Below are positions 16,866-25,688 of a stretch of DNA of 64,000 nt, one piece after another (within the stretch, counting starts at the first letter, position 1; each line of letters begins with the position of its first letter). This DNA is from Paenibacillus endophyticus (lineage in GTDB: Bacteria > Bacillota > Bacilli > Paenibacillales > Paenibacillaceae): contig NZ_JACHXW010000004.1 of NCBI RefSeq assembly GCF_014192395.1, positions 373,277 through 437,276 on the forward strand, written 5' to 3'. The position numbers and the translations under genes are program-made. The notes under the pieces were generated by a model that was not told where the DNA came from, did not search any database, and saw only the letters and a list, made by a program, of their open reading frames with translations.

Positions 16866-18239
16866 CTAAGCTGCTGCCTGTACGATTACCGGAAATAGCA
16901 GACGGATGTGTGCACCGCCTTCAGGACGATTCTGAGCCGAAATCATTCCTCCGCATCGCTCAACAATCGCGCGGGAAATGGCAAGGCCAAGCCCTGTTTC
17001 CCCATCCTTGCCCTTCACGAAACGGTGAAACAGATGGGGCAGCAACTCTTCAGATATACCCTCACCATCATCTATTATTGATAGCTCAATGCCATCTAGG
17101 CCAATTCCAGCCTGAATTAGAATGGTGCTGCGCGCATGTCTAGCCGCATTGGATACCACGTTCAGGAGCGCTTGCATCAGCTTGTCCTGGTCACCATAAA
17201 TCGCCAGCTTTCCTCTATCCCTAGGAAGAATGGAAGTCGTTATCGTCACATGGTTTTTTACCAGCACGGGATTGATACGCTCTATCGTCTCTTCAATCCA
17301 TTCGGTCAGGCTGACGCGGTCTGGCTTAAAATGCTCTTCCTCTCCATCGAGCTTAGCGAGCAGGGTCATCTCCGTCACGATATTTTTCAGCCGGCTGCTT
17401 TCGCTCATAATGATGTCCAGTCCTTTACCGACTTGTTCCCCTTCAAAAATCCCGTCACGGATTCCTTCTGCGTAGCCTGAAATCGACATCAATGGCGTTT
17501 TAAGTTCATGCGACGCATTTTGAATAAACTGCCGCTGGATAACATTATATTTGTTCAGCTCGCCAGCAAGCTCGTAAACCGACTTTGCAACGTCTCCTAT
17601 TTCGCCATCGGCTTTAATGAGCTTTACCTCCGAGAAGCGGCGTCCCTTAACCTTTTTCAGCTCGACTTGGAGCTTCATGAGAGGTTTGATGAGTTTCCTT
17701 GTAATCATTAGGCTCAGCAAAAAAGCAAATATGACGCCACCGCAAAGCACGATAAGCAGCCTGCCCAGCAACGATTGCTCAATTAGCTTTATTTTGCTAA
17801 TCGGTGTGAGCAGGGTCAAGGTACCGCCTTGCGGAATCGTGCTTGCAGCCGTAATGAATTGAGTTCCTGTCGTAGAACTGGAAGCAGCCAGCGCGCTCGG
17901 TTGCAGAATGGGCACGGACTGTATATCTACCTGCACGGGCTCAAGCGAACTATATAAAATGTTTTGGCTGGCATCCGTTAAAATCGCATCAACCTCGACG
18001 AGCGACTGCTTCGCTACAGAAGCTATGGCGCCTCCCACCACGCTGCTTGCTGGCAAGGCTTTTATTTCACCCACCTCCTGCAGGTTCAATGAAATGGACT
18101 GCCCCATTTGAATCATATCCTTCTTCTGAACCTCTATAAAATGATCAAGCAGCACATAATGGAACATTACGGCTGTTAGCGACAGAACGAGAATGAGCAG
18201 AAATGCAAACGCCAAATTAATCTGATAAAGAAGCTTCAT
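16866..18239 (-). CDS. EnvZ-class sensor histidine kinase
   Basis: About 457 residues from the ATG at 18239. Two membrane helices (about 8-30 and 158-180) flank an extracytoplasmic sensor of about 125 residues; then HAMP (180-232), HisKA with NASHELKTPLMSISGYAEGI (His about 244) and an HATPase domain with N-box ALLNVVSNAARHA and G-boxes DDGEGIS and GETGLGLAISRAI. The ATG at 18239 with GGAGGGGAG is preferred over a frame start six codons earlier. It overlaps the 3' end of the response regulator gene by 23 bases. The signal is unknown; the divergent secreted-protein gene at 19107 is a possible target. Confidence 0.9.
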   Translation of the reverse strand: MKLLYQINLAFAFLLILVLSLTAVMFHYVLLDHFIEVQKKDMIQMGQSISLNLQEVGEIKALPASSVVGGAIASVAKQSLVEVDAILTDASQNILYSSLEPVQVDIQSVPILQPSALAASSSTTGTQFITAASTIPQGGTLTLLTPISKIKLIEQSLLGRLLIVLCGGVIFAFLLSLMITRKLIKPLMKLQVELKKVKGRRFSEVKLIKADGEIGDVAKSVYELAGELNKYNVIQRQFIQNASHELKTPLMSISGYAEGIRDGIFEGEQVGKGLDIIMSESSRLKNIVTEMTLLAKLDGEEEHFKPDRVSLTEWIEETIERINPVLVKNHVTITTSILPRDRGKLAIYGDQDKLMQALLNVVSNAARHARSTILIQAGIGLDGIELSIIDDGEGISEELLPHLFHRFVKGKDGETGLGLAISRAIVERCGGMISAQNRPEGGAHIRLLFPVIVQAAA

Positions 18240-18948
18240 GCCGCATCTCCCCTCCATTCATCCGCAGACGGTAACCATGTCCCCATACCGCTTCCACGGG
18301 AAGCTCCTCGATTTTTTTGCGAAGCCGCTTCACCAAATGATCGACCGCCCGATCGCTCCCAAAATAATCGTCACCCCAGATAAGGGTCAACAGCTCATCT
18401 CTGGCAAAAGCGCGATTAGGCCGTTCGGCAAGCGTCTGAAGCAGAGCGAACTCCTTGGATGTCACATCCACTTCCTCCCCGCACCAGAATACGCGTCTTT
18501 CGTCTAGAGCAAGTTGGAATTGGCCTGCTTCAAGCAGCACAACCGATGAAACCTGCTTTTCTTCCTCCCTCGTCCTTCGCTTATACCAGCGTTGAAGCTG
18601 TCGTTTGACCCGGGCTACCATTTCTCTTGGACTGAAAGGCTTAACCATATAATCATCGCTGCCTAGCTCCAGCCCTAATATTTTGTCAACCTCGTTATCT
18701 CTAGCGGAGATCATCATAATCGGAACCTCCGCGTCACGGCGGATATGTCTGCAAAACTCATAGCCATCCATGCCGGGAAGCATAATATCTAGAATCCACA
18801 TGTCAGGCGGTTCCACGTTCAGCTGCACCAGCCCCTCTTCAGCACTTGCCAGTGCCACCGTACGGAATTGCTCTTTCTTCAAATAAGCCTCAACCAGCTC
18901 GCGTATATGTTGATCATCGTCGATGATCGCGATTAAATATGGGTTCAT
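18217..18948 (-). CDS. OmpR/PhoB-type response regulator
   Basis: 243 residues. Receiver domain (about 1-118) with D10/D11, phospho-Asp about 54 in MWILDIMLPGMDGY and Lys in YMVKPFSPREM. The C-terminal winged helix has the typical TSKEFALLQTLAERPNRAFA and SDRAVDHLVKRLRKKIE segments. ATG at 18948 has AGGAGGATATGCA upstream. It is transcribed first and overlaps its kinase partner, so the two form an operon ending at the hairpin at 16731-16772. Confidence 0.92.
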   Translation of the reverse strand: MNPYLIAIIDDDQHIRELVEAYLKKEQFRTVALASAEEGLVQLNVEPPDMWILDIMLPGMDGYEFCRHIRRDAEVPIMMISARDNEVDKILGLELGSDDYMVKPFSPREMVARVKRQLQRWYKRRTREEEKQVSSVVLLEAGQFQLALDERRVFWCGEEVDVTSKEFALLQTLAERPNRAFARDELLTLIWGDDYFGSDRAVDHLVKRLRKKIEELPVEAVWGHGYRLRMNGGEMRHEASLSD

Positions 18949-18977
18949 TGCATATCCTCCTATTCTGGATCTCTATT

Positions 18978-18986
18978 ATTATAGCA
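18978..18986 (-). promoter_or_regulatory. Extended -10 promoter of the two-component operon
   Basis: On the minus strand TGCTATAAT forms an extended -10 element 30 bases before the response-regulator ATG. No good -35 hexamer is visible 17 bases upstream, consistent with an extended -10 or activator-dependent promoter. Confidence 0.5.
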
Positions 18987-19106
18987 AGCTAGAGTAACGA
19001 AAGGGGCTGTGCCACTGTTTTTCCACAAATCTTCACATGGATTGCCATCATTGAACGATACACTAGGTCCTGTAAGACAAACCCAAACCTTGAAGGAGTG
19101 TTAACC

Positions 19107-19808
19107 ATGAATTACAAAATGATCTTCAAAAATGCCGCCTTGTCCACTTTGCTGCTGTCAGCTGTAGCTGGCCCTACTGTTTTTGCAGACTCCGCCCACA
19201 CCAATACAAAGCTGGACCGCGTTACTGCGATCTCCTCAACTCACTTGATGGAGCCGATTAAATTAGAGGCCATTGCCAGCACCGCTGCATTCCAACTCAT
19301 TGATCCCATTAAACTGGCAGAAACCTATGCAAAAGATTCGGTGAAGGAGTGGCAGGCTGTTATTGCACAATACGATAGCCTTGTATCAAAACGCTTCGAA
19401 GCAGTTAGCATTGGAGAAGTTAATGAGGCAGGAGTCGCACTACCTCGTCTAAGTCTGTCGTCGAAGGAGCTCAGCTTATCAACTGCCGCTCCAACAACGC
19501 TTCAAGCGGTTCCCGTAAGCGAAAAAGAACTCGCATCCATTAAGGCATACGCCGTAGATCACGTCTCTGCTCAACTAACGAGCGTACCTTTGCATGCGAG
19601 CGGCACGATTGCCGTTGCTGGAACTACAACGGCTAATTCAGCTATTGAAATCAAAGTCTCTCCATTCTTTAATGGCATGATAGCCCTAGAGAAAGCGGTC
19701 AAAGCCAATGATGAAGTTTCCATTAGAGAAGCGCTTGCGAAGCAGCTAGAGCTGTACAAGCAGGAAATTACTTCACTATTGCAAGACGGGGATCACCGTA
19801 ATAAATAA
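19107..19808 (+). CDS. Predicted secreted protein of unknown function
   Basis: About 233 residues from the ATG at 19107, which has AAGGAGTG upstream. The N-terminus is a clear Sec signal peptide with a probable cleavage after VFA. The mature part has no Cys, is rich in Ala, Ser and Thr, and near its N-terminus repeats a short pattern (LMEPIKLEA and LIDPIKLAE). No known domain is recognised. It is divergent from the response regulator/kinase operon across about 160 bases, so it may be a target of that system, but no shared operator was found. Confidence 0.65.
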   Translation: MNYKMIFKNAALSTLLLSAVAGPTVFADSAHTNTKLDRVTAISSTHLMEPIKLEAIASTAAFQLIDPIKLAETYAKDSVKEWQAVIAQYDSLVSKRFEAVSIGEVNEAGVALPRLSLSSKELSLSTAAPTTLQAVPVSEKELASIKAYAVDHVSAQLTSVPLHASGTIAVAGTTTANSAIEIKVSPFFNGMIALEKAVKANDEVSIREALAKQLELYKQEITSLLQDGDHRNK

Positions 19809-19899
19809 CGTGTAATGCTATAAATGATAGGCAGCCCAGTATCTTGAGCCGACTAAACTTCTTATGTTTTCTTAAAACAAGGCAAAGGTCAACATGATA

Positions 19900-19946
19900 A
19901 AAACGACACCCTGTACCGACTTTTCGGTGAGGGTGTCGTTTTTTCC
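19900..19946 (+). terminator. Terminator after the secreted-protein gene
   Basis: AAAACGACACCCT and AGGGTGTCGTTTT-type arms, with an inner ACCGA/TCGGT pairing, are followed by TTTTTT. It is about 95 bases after the stop codon. The next 130 bases to 20079 show only a ribosome binding site. Confidence 0.85.
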
Positions 19947-20078
19947 ATCATTGTCGCTTATATTTTCCAGCGTCTTTCCTTTCCAATAGAAAATCGAATA
20001 CGTAGACCATCCCCTGTAATTGGAAACAAATCTAATATACATCACGTCTACTTATAAGAAGGGAGCTGCATATCGAGA

Positions 20079-21029
20079 ATGAGAAATGTGAAAGGGAAAA
20101 TGGTAGTAGGATCGATCGTTTTATTTCTGCTATTGCTTGCAGTAGGCGTATTAGAGTTGCGTTATGGAATGATTAAAAAAACGGTTTATGGTTACAAAGT
20201 GAATAATTATTTAGAGCAAACCTATAACGAGCCCATGGCGATTAAACATGTCACTTATTTATGGGATAATATCGAACCCATCCAAGCACGCGTTCACCCG
20301 AAAAACGCAAAAAATCTTGAATTTAGCGTATACCCGAGCGATGAAAGTTCTGGCGGCTTCAGGGACGACTATGTAGGCACATTATGGCTCCATCAGGTGA
20401 GAGAAGATGTGCTCCAGCATTTAGTAAATATGAGTGAGGAGTTTAAGAGTGCGCTATATATGGACTTCACCTGCTGCACAGCAGCCAGCTACGCTGCCAG
20501 AAAAAATGGCGGAATAGTCCCGAATTACAAGCAGGAAGCCTTAACCTTCGATGTTACCTTTCAATTCCAGAGGGGGATGGTTACTAATGATTTTGAACAA
20601 ATGTATCAGACAATTCATGCCTTGAAGCAAATGAAACAGCCGCGATTCGGTACAGTATTATTCCTCTTGGAACCAGAAAACGAATCGTATCGTATTGCGT
20701 TTCGGATACCTGGAGAAAATTTGAAAAAAATGAGTTCGGCAGCTGCCCTTCATTCCTATAACGAGAGCCGTTTTCCCGCTAGGAAGCTTGCTGCTATGAT
20801 CGACGCCGACATCCAATGGGATGAATCCACTTCTAGCGTCACGATGACCAAGGGAGATTTGGTGCTGCAAATCAATCATTGGGGAGAAAAAATTGTCATT
20901 AACGGAACGCCGCAGCAAAATCCTTTATCCTCATTTCTCGGAGATCATGGCGAACTCCTCGTTCCTGTAGCCTTCTTTGAGGAAGCTTTTCAAATATCGG
21001 TTCCTTTGATTGATCCATTTCATCAATAA
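20079..21029 (+). CDS. Membrane-anchored protein of unknown function
   Basis: 316 residues with one N-terminal membrane helix (about 8-28, MVVGSIVLFLLLLAVGVLEL) and an extracytoplasmic body. The C-terminal 75 residues (ARKLAAMIDADIQWDESTSS, then a VINGTP strand and LLVPVAFFEEAF) resemble the strand pattern of the copper-amine-oxidase N-terminal (stalk) domain found in Paenibacillus exported proteins; this is a weak resemblance by eye. An adjacent Cys pair (TCCTA) lies in the middle. GAAGGGAG precedes the ATG by 13 bases; a later ATG at codon 8 is possible. It ends against a converging gene. Confidence 0.6.
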   Translation: MRNVKGKMVVGSIVLFLLLLAVGVLELRYGMIKKTVYGYKVNNYLEQTYNEPMAIKHVTYLWDNIEPIQARVHPKNAKNLEFSVYPSDESSGGFRDDYVGTLWLHQVREDVLQHLVNMSEEFKSALYMDFTCCTAASYAARKNGGIVPNYKQEALTFDVTFQFQRGMVTNDFEQMYQTIHALKQMKQPRFGTVLFLLEPENESYRIAFRIPGENLKKMSSAAALHSYNESRFPARKLAAMIDADIQWDESTSSVTMTKGDLVLQINHWGEKIVINGTPQQNPLSSFLGDHGELLVPVAFFEEAFQISVPLIDPFHQ

Positions 21030-21047
21030 TTCAATCAAAAATTCCAT

Positions 21048-21076
21048 AAAAAAACCCGCTTGAAAAAGCGGATTTC
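21048..21076 (-). terminator. Terminator of the FAD oxidoreductase gene
   Basis: On the minus strand AAATCCGCTT pairs with AAGCGGGTTT across TTTC and runs into a T tract. It lies 50 bases past the stop at 21127 and just after the converging gene. Confidence 0.8.
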
Positions 21077-21126
21077 AAAGTAAGTATATTTCGTTTTCTT
21101 GCAGCTTAATGGCTATGAAACGAAGG

Positions 21127-22248
21127 TTAGCTAATGGCTTTACTCATGTCATAATCCGTTAAATCAATATCTAACTCCATGCCCATTGCTAATTTGGCCA
21201 ATTGGACTCCGATGTACGGGCCCATCGTTAAGCCTGAGGCACCAAGGCCATTTACAGCCAACAACCCTTCCCAATCGGGAAAGGCGCCTATGACTGGAAG
21301 GAAATCAGCTGTGAAAGGACGAAAGCCTACCCTGACTTCCTGGAACGTGCTATCCGCCAGATCGGGTGCAAATGCAAGGCTTTTGTTCAAAATTTCGTGC
21401 ATGCCTCCTGGTGTGATTCTCGTATCATAGCCTTCGATATTATTTTCATGAGTCGCCCCCATTACGATTTTTTGCTGCGCGAAGGCGAGCAAATATTGAT
21501 CGGAAGGAGGCATAATGACTGGCCAGCTGCCCGTAGTTTGGCTAGCATCCGGAATCAGTACGTGCATAATTTGTGCTTTTTGATAGCTGACGTTGAATTG
21601 AATGCCTAAAGGCTGCAGCAGCATTTTCGCCCAAGCTCCTGCACAGACGATAACGATATCAGCCTCGTAGCGTTCTCCCCCTATCGTTACGCCTGTAACA
21701 CGTTTGGATTGATATTCTAGCTTAGCATCCCCGTATATAAGCGCTGCTCCGTTTCTTTGTGCAGATCGGAGCAACGCATCACGAAGTGCGCGGCCATCGA
21801 CTCGGGCAGCTCCGCTAATATGTATGGAGGAATATCCATCCACAAGCAGCGGGAATCGCGCTCGTGTCCCATTCTCATCAAGCCGTGTAATTTCACCGAT
21901 TTCTGGCGCATCTTCCATACGCCCGTATGCCCGCTCTTCCATTTTGTCTAGCTTCACAGAATCCGTATGTATGCTGAGTGCCCCCACCTTTGCATAACCG
22001 GTATCCGTTTCCCCTTCGCTTTCAAGCTCTTTGATCAGCATGGGATAGTAGCGCGCTCCAGCTTTTGCAAGCCGATACCAAGCCTTATTGCGGCGCTGCG
22101 ACAGCCAAGGGCAAATAATGCCAGCAGCAGCGTCCGTCGCTTGTCCTTCATCTTTCCGATCGATAATGATGACATCTGCTCCTTGCTTAGCCAATTGGTA
22201 AGCGGTTGATGCTCCTGCAATGCCCGCTCCAATGACAATGATTTTCAT
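21127..22248 (-). CDS. FAD-dependent amine/amino acid oxidase (glycine oxidase/DadA-like)
   Basis: About 373 residues from the ATG at 22248. The N-terminal Rossmann motif VIGAGIAGASTAYQLAKQGA with following IIIDR binds FAD; the middle has VIVCAGAWAK and the C-terminus has VGFRPFTADFLPVIGAFPDW and GLLAVNGLGASGLTMGPYIG, all typical of the DAO family. The frame continues 33 codons upstream, but GGGGTGG before the ATG and the position of the Rossmann motif fix the start. Probable role is oxidation of glycine or a D-amino acid. No thiamine genes are nearby, so ThiO is not assumed. Confidence 0.82.
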   Translation of the reverse strand: MKIIVIGAGIAGASTAYQLAKQGADVIIIDRKDEGQATDAAAGIICPWLSQRRNKAWYRLAKAGARYYPMLIKELESEGETDTGYAKVGALSIHTDSVKLDKMEERAYGRMEDAPEIGEITRLDENGTRARFPLLVDGYSSIHISGAARVDGRALRDALLRSAQRNGAALIYGDAKLEYQSKRVTGVTIGGERYEADIVIVCAGAWAKMLLQPLGIQFNVSYQKAQIMHVLIPDASQTTGSWPVIMPPSDQYLLAFAQQKIVMGATHENNIEGYDTRITPGGMHEILNKSLAFAPDLADSTFQEVRVGFRPFTADFLPVIGAFPDWEGLLAVNGLGASGLTMGPYIGVQLAKLAMGMELDIDLTDYDMSKAIS

Positions 22249-22521
22249 GCTGATTCCACCCCATTCTGCGACCGCTGAGCGATTTTCTTGTTCTTCATTC
22301 CGTTTGAGACCAGGAGTAGTATCTTCATTTTCTGCTCCGTTAATCACTCGTTACCCTTGCTATTCAAAAGTATTTCGACATTTTTTTTAATTATTCCTGC
22401 AAAACCAATCTTCCATTTTCTTTGGTCACTAAGGCTATGAATCCTAGTGAAATATCCATCCCTCACATCAATCATTGAATGATACTCGTCTAATTATTTC
22501 AATAGGGGACAAGTGCGGAAG

Positions 22522-22548
22522 ACGAATCTATTCGATCTTCATATATTG
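22522..22548 (+). promoter_or_regulatory. Sigma-K-like promoter before the collagen-like gene
   Basis: AC at 22522-22523, a 16-base gap and CATATATTG at 22540-22548 match the sigma-K pattern AC-N16-CATANNNTA except for the last base. The predicted start lies about 25 bases before the GTG codon. The rest of the 329-base gap from 22249 shows no gene. Confidence 0.45.
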
Positions 22549-22577
22549 TTTTATGAGATTACGCTGGAGGTGAGATC

Positions 22578-23597
22578 GTGGCGATTAGAAAGCCTATTTC
22601 AAGAATAGGCAGCAGCAAGAAGAGAATAGCATGCAATCCAAAGAAAAAGCGTCATTGCTCCAACAGATTGCCTTCTTCCGAAGTTAACAATCTTATAGAG
22701 GTACTTGAAGCAATCGAACAAATTCTTCCAAGGACGCTCAGCGAGAGCAGTATGGCTAGCAATCATACCCTTCGCGTGCAATTGATTAGAATCGAAGATT
22801 GGTTAAAGCGCAATCGCATATGCAACACATCTTTGCTAATCAAGCTGCTCAAGGAGATTATTCGAATTTTGGACGAAATCGCAACATCGATTCTCGATAA
22901 AGCAATGCAAGTACAAGTCGTTATCAATCAGCTGTTTATAACCGTGCAAAACATTACAATGACGACCATTCAAATGACCACGATTACTCAAGTAATCAAC
23001 AATATCAATACGATTATTAACATGAACGGACCTGCGGGGCCACAAGGGCCAGTTGGACCGCAAGGTCCGCAAGGACCGCAAGGACCTCAGGGAATACAGG
23101 GAATACAAGGGATTCCAGGTACTTTCTCACCTGTATATGCGAGCGTATTCGATACCGGCAGCCAATTCATAACTCCTGCAGATCTCGTACGATTCAATCA
23201 ATTCGATCAGCCGGGGTCAATAGCAGTTGGCGGCATAACCGCGACAGCAACTTCCATCACGGTTCCGATTGCCGGCGATTATTCGCTTAGCTGGCAAGTT
23301 TCATTCCTTCCCATTCCGGGACAAACTCATTGTGCATTTGGCTTATTCGTCAACAACGTCTTGTTTCCTTCTACGGTCTCTGGGCTTGCTGCTTTTCAAG
23401 ATCAACAGATTACGAGCGTTGGCGCTTCTGTCATCGTAAGATTGGCAGCCGGCGACGTTTTGGAAGTACGACCGTTGTTCCCGGCGGGAACGGTCCAGCC
23501 AGCCATTGATTTAAGCTCAACCATTATTTATCCAAATGTGGTTCCACAACCGATCACTAGTGCATCCGTATCTATCATTTGGCTGGGCAGCGTTTAA
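22578..23597 (+). CDS. Exosporium-type collagen-like glycoprotein with jelly-roll C-terminus
   Basis: 339 residues. A basic N-terminal part and a helical, Ile/Thr-rich segment (about 60-148) precede a short collagen stretch of Gly-Xaa-Yaa triplets (about 151-181, mostly GPQ and GIQ), then a C-terminal domain of about 155 residues with the strand pattern of the BclA/C1q-like fold (VYASVFDTGSQ, GDYSLSWQVSF, ending SASVSIIWLGSV). The start is GTG at 22578, eight bases after GGAGGTGA. By analogy with BclA-type proteins it should form trimers on the spore surface. The sigma-K-like promoter supports expression in the mother cell. It has no close partner genes. Confidence 0.75.
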   Translation: MAIRKPISRIGSSKKRIACNPKKKRHCSNRLPSSEVNNLIEVLEAIEQILPRTLSESSMASNHTLRVQLIRIEDWLKRNRICNTSLLIKLLKEIIRILDEIATSILDKAMQVQVVINQLFITVQNITMTTIQMTTITQVINNINTIINMNGPAGPQGPVGPQGPQGPQGPQGIQGIQGIPGTFSPVYASVFDTGSQFITPADLVRFNQFDQPGSIAVGGITATATSITVPIAGDYSLSWQVSFLPIPGQTHCAFGLFVNNVLFPSTVSGLAAFQDQQITSVGASVIVRLAAGDVLEVRPLFPAGTVQPAIDLSSTIIYPNVVPQPITSASVSIIWLGSV

Positions 23598-23667
23598 CAA
23601 ATAAGCCAATGATATTCAAACTTCATATCTCAGAGATAAAAATGTTCTGAACAACGCAATCAAAACA

Positions 23668-23709
23668 AAAAAATAAGCTGACGCCGATAACGTATCGGTG
23701 TCAGCTTAT
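23668..23709 (-). terminator. Terminator of the toxin/antitoxin-like operon
   Basis: On the minus strand ATAAGCTGACACCGATA pairs with TATCGGCGTCAGCTTAT across a three-base loop and is followed by TTTTTTTG. It is 60 bases past the PIN gene stop. Confidence 0.85.
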
Positions 23710-23769
23710 CGCATTGGACAGGTTTCGGTGTATATGAAATGGATTGTTTAGCCGAATTACGAAAGAGCT

Positions 23770-24228
23770 TTAATTCGTTGGAATAATACGAATTTCCTTA
23801 TCTAAATTGGCTAGCATCATGTAATTGCGATTGAAGGTAAAGATGCGTTTTATCTGGTAATAAGACATGGTCACAGCAGTGAATGCTTCGCTGAGCGAGA
23901 AATGGAGCTCTGGCCTGTCCATCAGCAGTCTGCGTGATTCCCCATCAAATTCGTGGCTGCTGGAGATGACCGCCAGCTTGCCTTTACTCACCGCTTTATC
24001 AATTGCTTTCAGAAAATATTCCGCCTGCTGATAGCTGTATTCATTGCGAAGCCACTCGTGAAGCTCAAATATGATGGAGTTAGTTGTTATGTAATTCCGT
24101 TCCAGATCGTGCAAATCCAGAAACAGGGAACGGGCTTTCACATAGCGTGGGTCTTCAGGGTTCATTAATGCAGCTAAAGCTGTACTATCCAAAAAAATCG
24201 TATCCTGTATGTTCAAATGGTTATCCAT
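23770..24228 (-). CDS. PIN-domain protein, VapC-like toxin with altered acidic residues
   Basis: 152 residues spanning a complete PIN fold: IFLDSTALAALM (Asp about 14), ITTNSIIFELHEWL (Glu about 55), then FSLSEAFTAVTM and IFTFNRNYMM. In the last two motifs the usual Asp residues are Glu (about 114) and Asn (about 133), so metal binding may be altered. VapC-type PIN proteins are ribonucleases inhibited by an antitoxin encoded just upstream, and here a 99-codon gene ends 13 bases before the start. ATG at 24228 has TTAAGGAGCG upstream. Toxicity is inferred. Confidence 0.72.
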   Translation of the reverse strand: MDNHLNIQDTIFLDSTALAALMNPEDPRYVKARSLFLDLHDLERNYITTNSIIFELHEWLRNEYSYQQAEYFLKAIDKAVSKGKLAVISSSHEFDGESRRLLMDRPELHFSLSEAFTAVTMSYYQIKRIFTFNRNYMMLANLDKEIRIIPTN

Positions 24229-24241
24229 GTGTTTACGCTCC

Positions 24242-24541
24242 TTAATCCACTAGTTTGCAAATGGCATCCAAATAAAGAAGCGGGTTATCTTCTTTTTGAT
24301 CCACTGAAATAGGCACTGACTCGCTAGGGGTGCTTGCTAAATATTGGACAACAATTCCGTTAACGATCGCTTGCACTGTCGTTTGCTGCATTTCAGCGAG
24401 TGATTTCAGCTCAACATAGTGCTGTGATTGGAGCTCTATCATGTTTTTTTCTTGTTCTTCACTTCTTGAAGAGATGAATTCTGTCGCGGTAGATTTCGCT
24501 TTTTCAAATTGATTCTGAAGGAAGCGTTTATAATTATTCAC
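24242..24541 (-). CDS. Probable antitoxin partner of the PIN protein
   Basis: 99 residues, mostly predicted helical, with a charged N-terminal coiled segment and the stretch LKSLAEMQQTTVQAIVNGIV that resembles a short ribbon-helix-helix or dimerisation helix, then an acidic tail. The start is GTG at 24541 with AAGGAGTG upstream. Its place directly before the PIN gene in one transcript is the main reason for the call; the family itself is not recognised. Confidence 0.5.
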   Translation of the reverse strand: MNNYKRFLQNQFEKAKSTATEFISSRSEEQEKNMIELQSQHYVELKSLAEMQQTTVQAIVNGIVVQYLASTPSESVPISVDQKEDNPLLYLDAICKLVD

Positions 24542-24645
24542 CTTCGGGATTCACTCCTTATATATTGTTCCTATACATTTTCGTCGAATTATGTCGATTT
24601 CAGGGGGTGGACGCAAAGAAAGATTTTAACGGAAAAGGTAACGCA

Positions 24646-24672
24646 TAAAAAAACCACCTGGAAAGGTGGTTT
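24646..24672 (-). terminator. Terminator after the ketopantoate-reductase-like gene
   Basis: On the minus strand AAACCACCT pairs with AGGTGGTTT across four bases, followed by TTTT. It lies 25 bases after the stop at 24697. Confidence 0.85.
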
Positions 24673-24696
24673 AACAACTGAATGATACTGTTTATT

Positions 24697-25659
24697 CTAC
24701 GCATGCTGCCCGTTAATGAGAAGGTTATGACTTGAAAACTTAGCAGTCGCTCGTTTCTCAAACGCGTTCCAATTCGGTGTCGATATGTTTGCTTGTTGCT
24801 TCAATTTATCGAATGTATCATACAAGGCTGCTATTTCGCTAAACGATCCATCTACCCATTTAATAAAAGGTAAATGATGATACATTTTTAGCCCATAATA
24901 TAATCCGGTTCGATGCTTGCGAATGATGGTTACGAGTGAAGCTGGAATAGCCGTATAGCCTAGCTTCTCCAATACCTGAAACCCTTCATCCATAACGGAG
25001 ATGGCTTGCTTCAAAAGAGCTTTGTCTTTAGACGCTTTTTTGTAATCACCGTCGTAAAGATAACTAATCGAGTTCAATGCCACTATCGGCACGATATGAC
25101 TTTTAAGCCACGCGTCCATGTCATCGTGATAGGTTAATTTGTAGCTTACATGCTTGAAGGCATCTTCTACTACATGTTTGAATGGGATCTCACCGGTGAG
25201 ACTGCCTAGTACCATTTGCCCGCCTCCTCGAATACAGACGATGCGTCCGCTCTCTTCACGGAGACCTCCGCTAAGCTGAAATCCGAAGCTGACATTTTTT
25301 TTCACAATACTGCTCTCGTGCAAAATGTTTTGCATGCCATGAACATCAGCATTATTGCCGACAAGTACGATATTTTGGCTATTGTTCTCAGCTAGAATTG
25401 GCAGCACGGATTGAAAATCATTGTATTTCATGACAACGAAAATAAGATCATATAAGTCTTCTGGTTGAAGGGCGTGAATAACGTTTACTCTATCAACAGT
25501 AGTTCTGCGCTGAAAATAATGGCGAATAACGAGTCCGTCTTTTTCCAATTGCTCTGCTCGTTTACCTCTGGCCAGAACGGTGACATCATGATCTCCTCGC
25601 ACCAGGGCATGAGCAAGATAACTGCCTAAGACGCCTGCGCCAAAAACTAAAATTCTCAT
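24697..25659 (-). CDS. Ketopantoate reductase family (ApbA/PanE-like) oxidoreductase
   Basis: About 320 residues from the ATG at 25659. The N-terminus MRILVFGAGVLGSYLAHALV is the NADP-binding Rossmann motif of the family, with VVMKYNDFQSVLPIL and NIVLVGNNADVHGM in the usual places, and a helical C-terminal domain. GGGGAGATAACG precedes the ATG; the 16 codons upstream are rejected. A divergent TetR gene follows at 25822, so this is more likely a regulated detoxification or accessory reductase than the housekeeping pantothenate enzyme, since no panB or panC is nearby. Confidence 0.8.
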   Translation of the reverse strand: MRILVFGAGVLGSYLAHALVRGDHDVTVLARGKRAEQLEKDGLVIRHYFQRRTTVDRVNVIHALQPEDLYDLIFVVMKYNDFQSVLPILAENNSQNIVLVGNNADVHGMQNILHESSIVKKNVSFGFQLSGGLREESGRIVCIRGGGQMVLGSLTGEIPFKHVVEDAFKHVSYKLTYHDDMDAWLKSHIVPIVALNSISYLYDGDYKKASKDKALLKQAISVMDEGFQVLEKLGYTAIPASLVTIIRKHRTGLYYGLKMYHHLPFIKWVDGSFSEIAALYDTFDKLKQQANISTPNWNAFEKRATAKFSSHNLLINGQHA

Positions 25660-25674
25660 CGTTATCTCCCCTTC

Positions 25675-25688
25675 TGTACATACGTACA
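25675..25688. promoter_or_regulatory. Inverted repeat, candidate TetR operator
   Basis: TGTAC-N4-GTACA lies 16 bases before the reductase start, in the divergent region shared with the TetR gene. Its length and position suit a TetR dimer, but it is short. Confidence 0.4.

Noticed and set aside
22836..23108. Minus-strand frame with Leu-Arg-Ser repeats
   Set aside because: It is the antisense of the Gly-Xaa-Yaa tract of the collagen-like gene; the repeat is a by-product of that coding bias and no ribosome binding site is present.
24560..24620. TCGA-rich sequence upstream of the antitoxin gene as an operator
   Set aside because: The two TCGA copies are palindromic themselves and the spacing gives no convincing dimer site.
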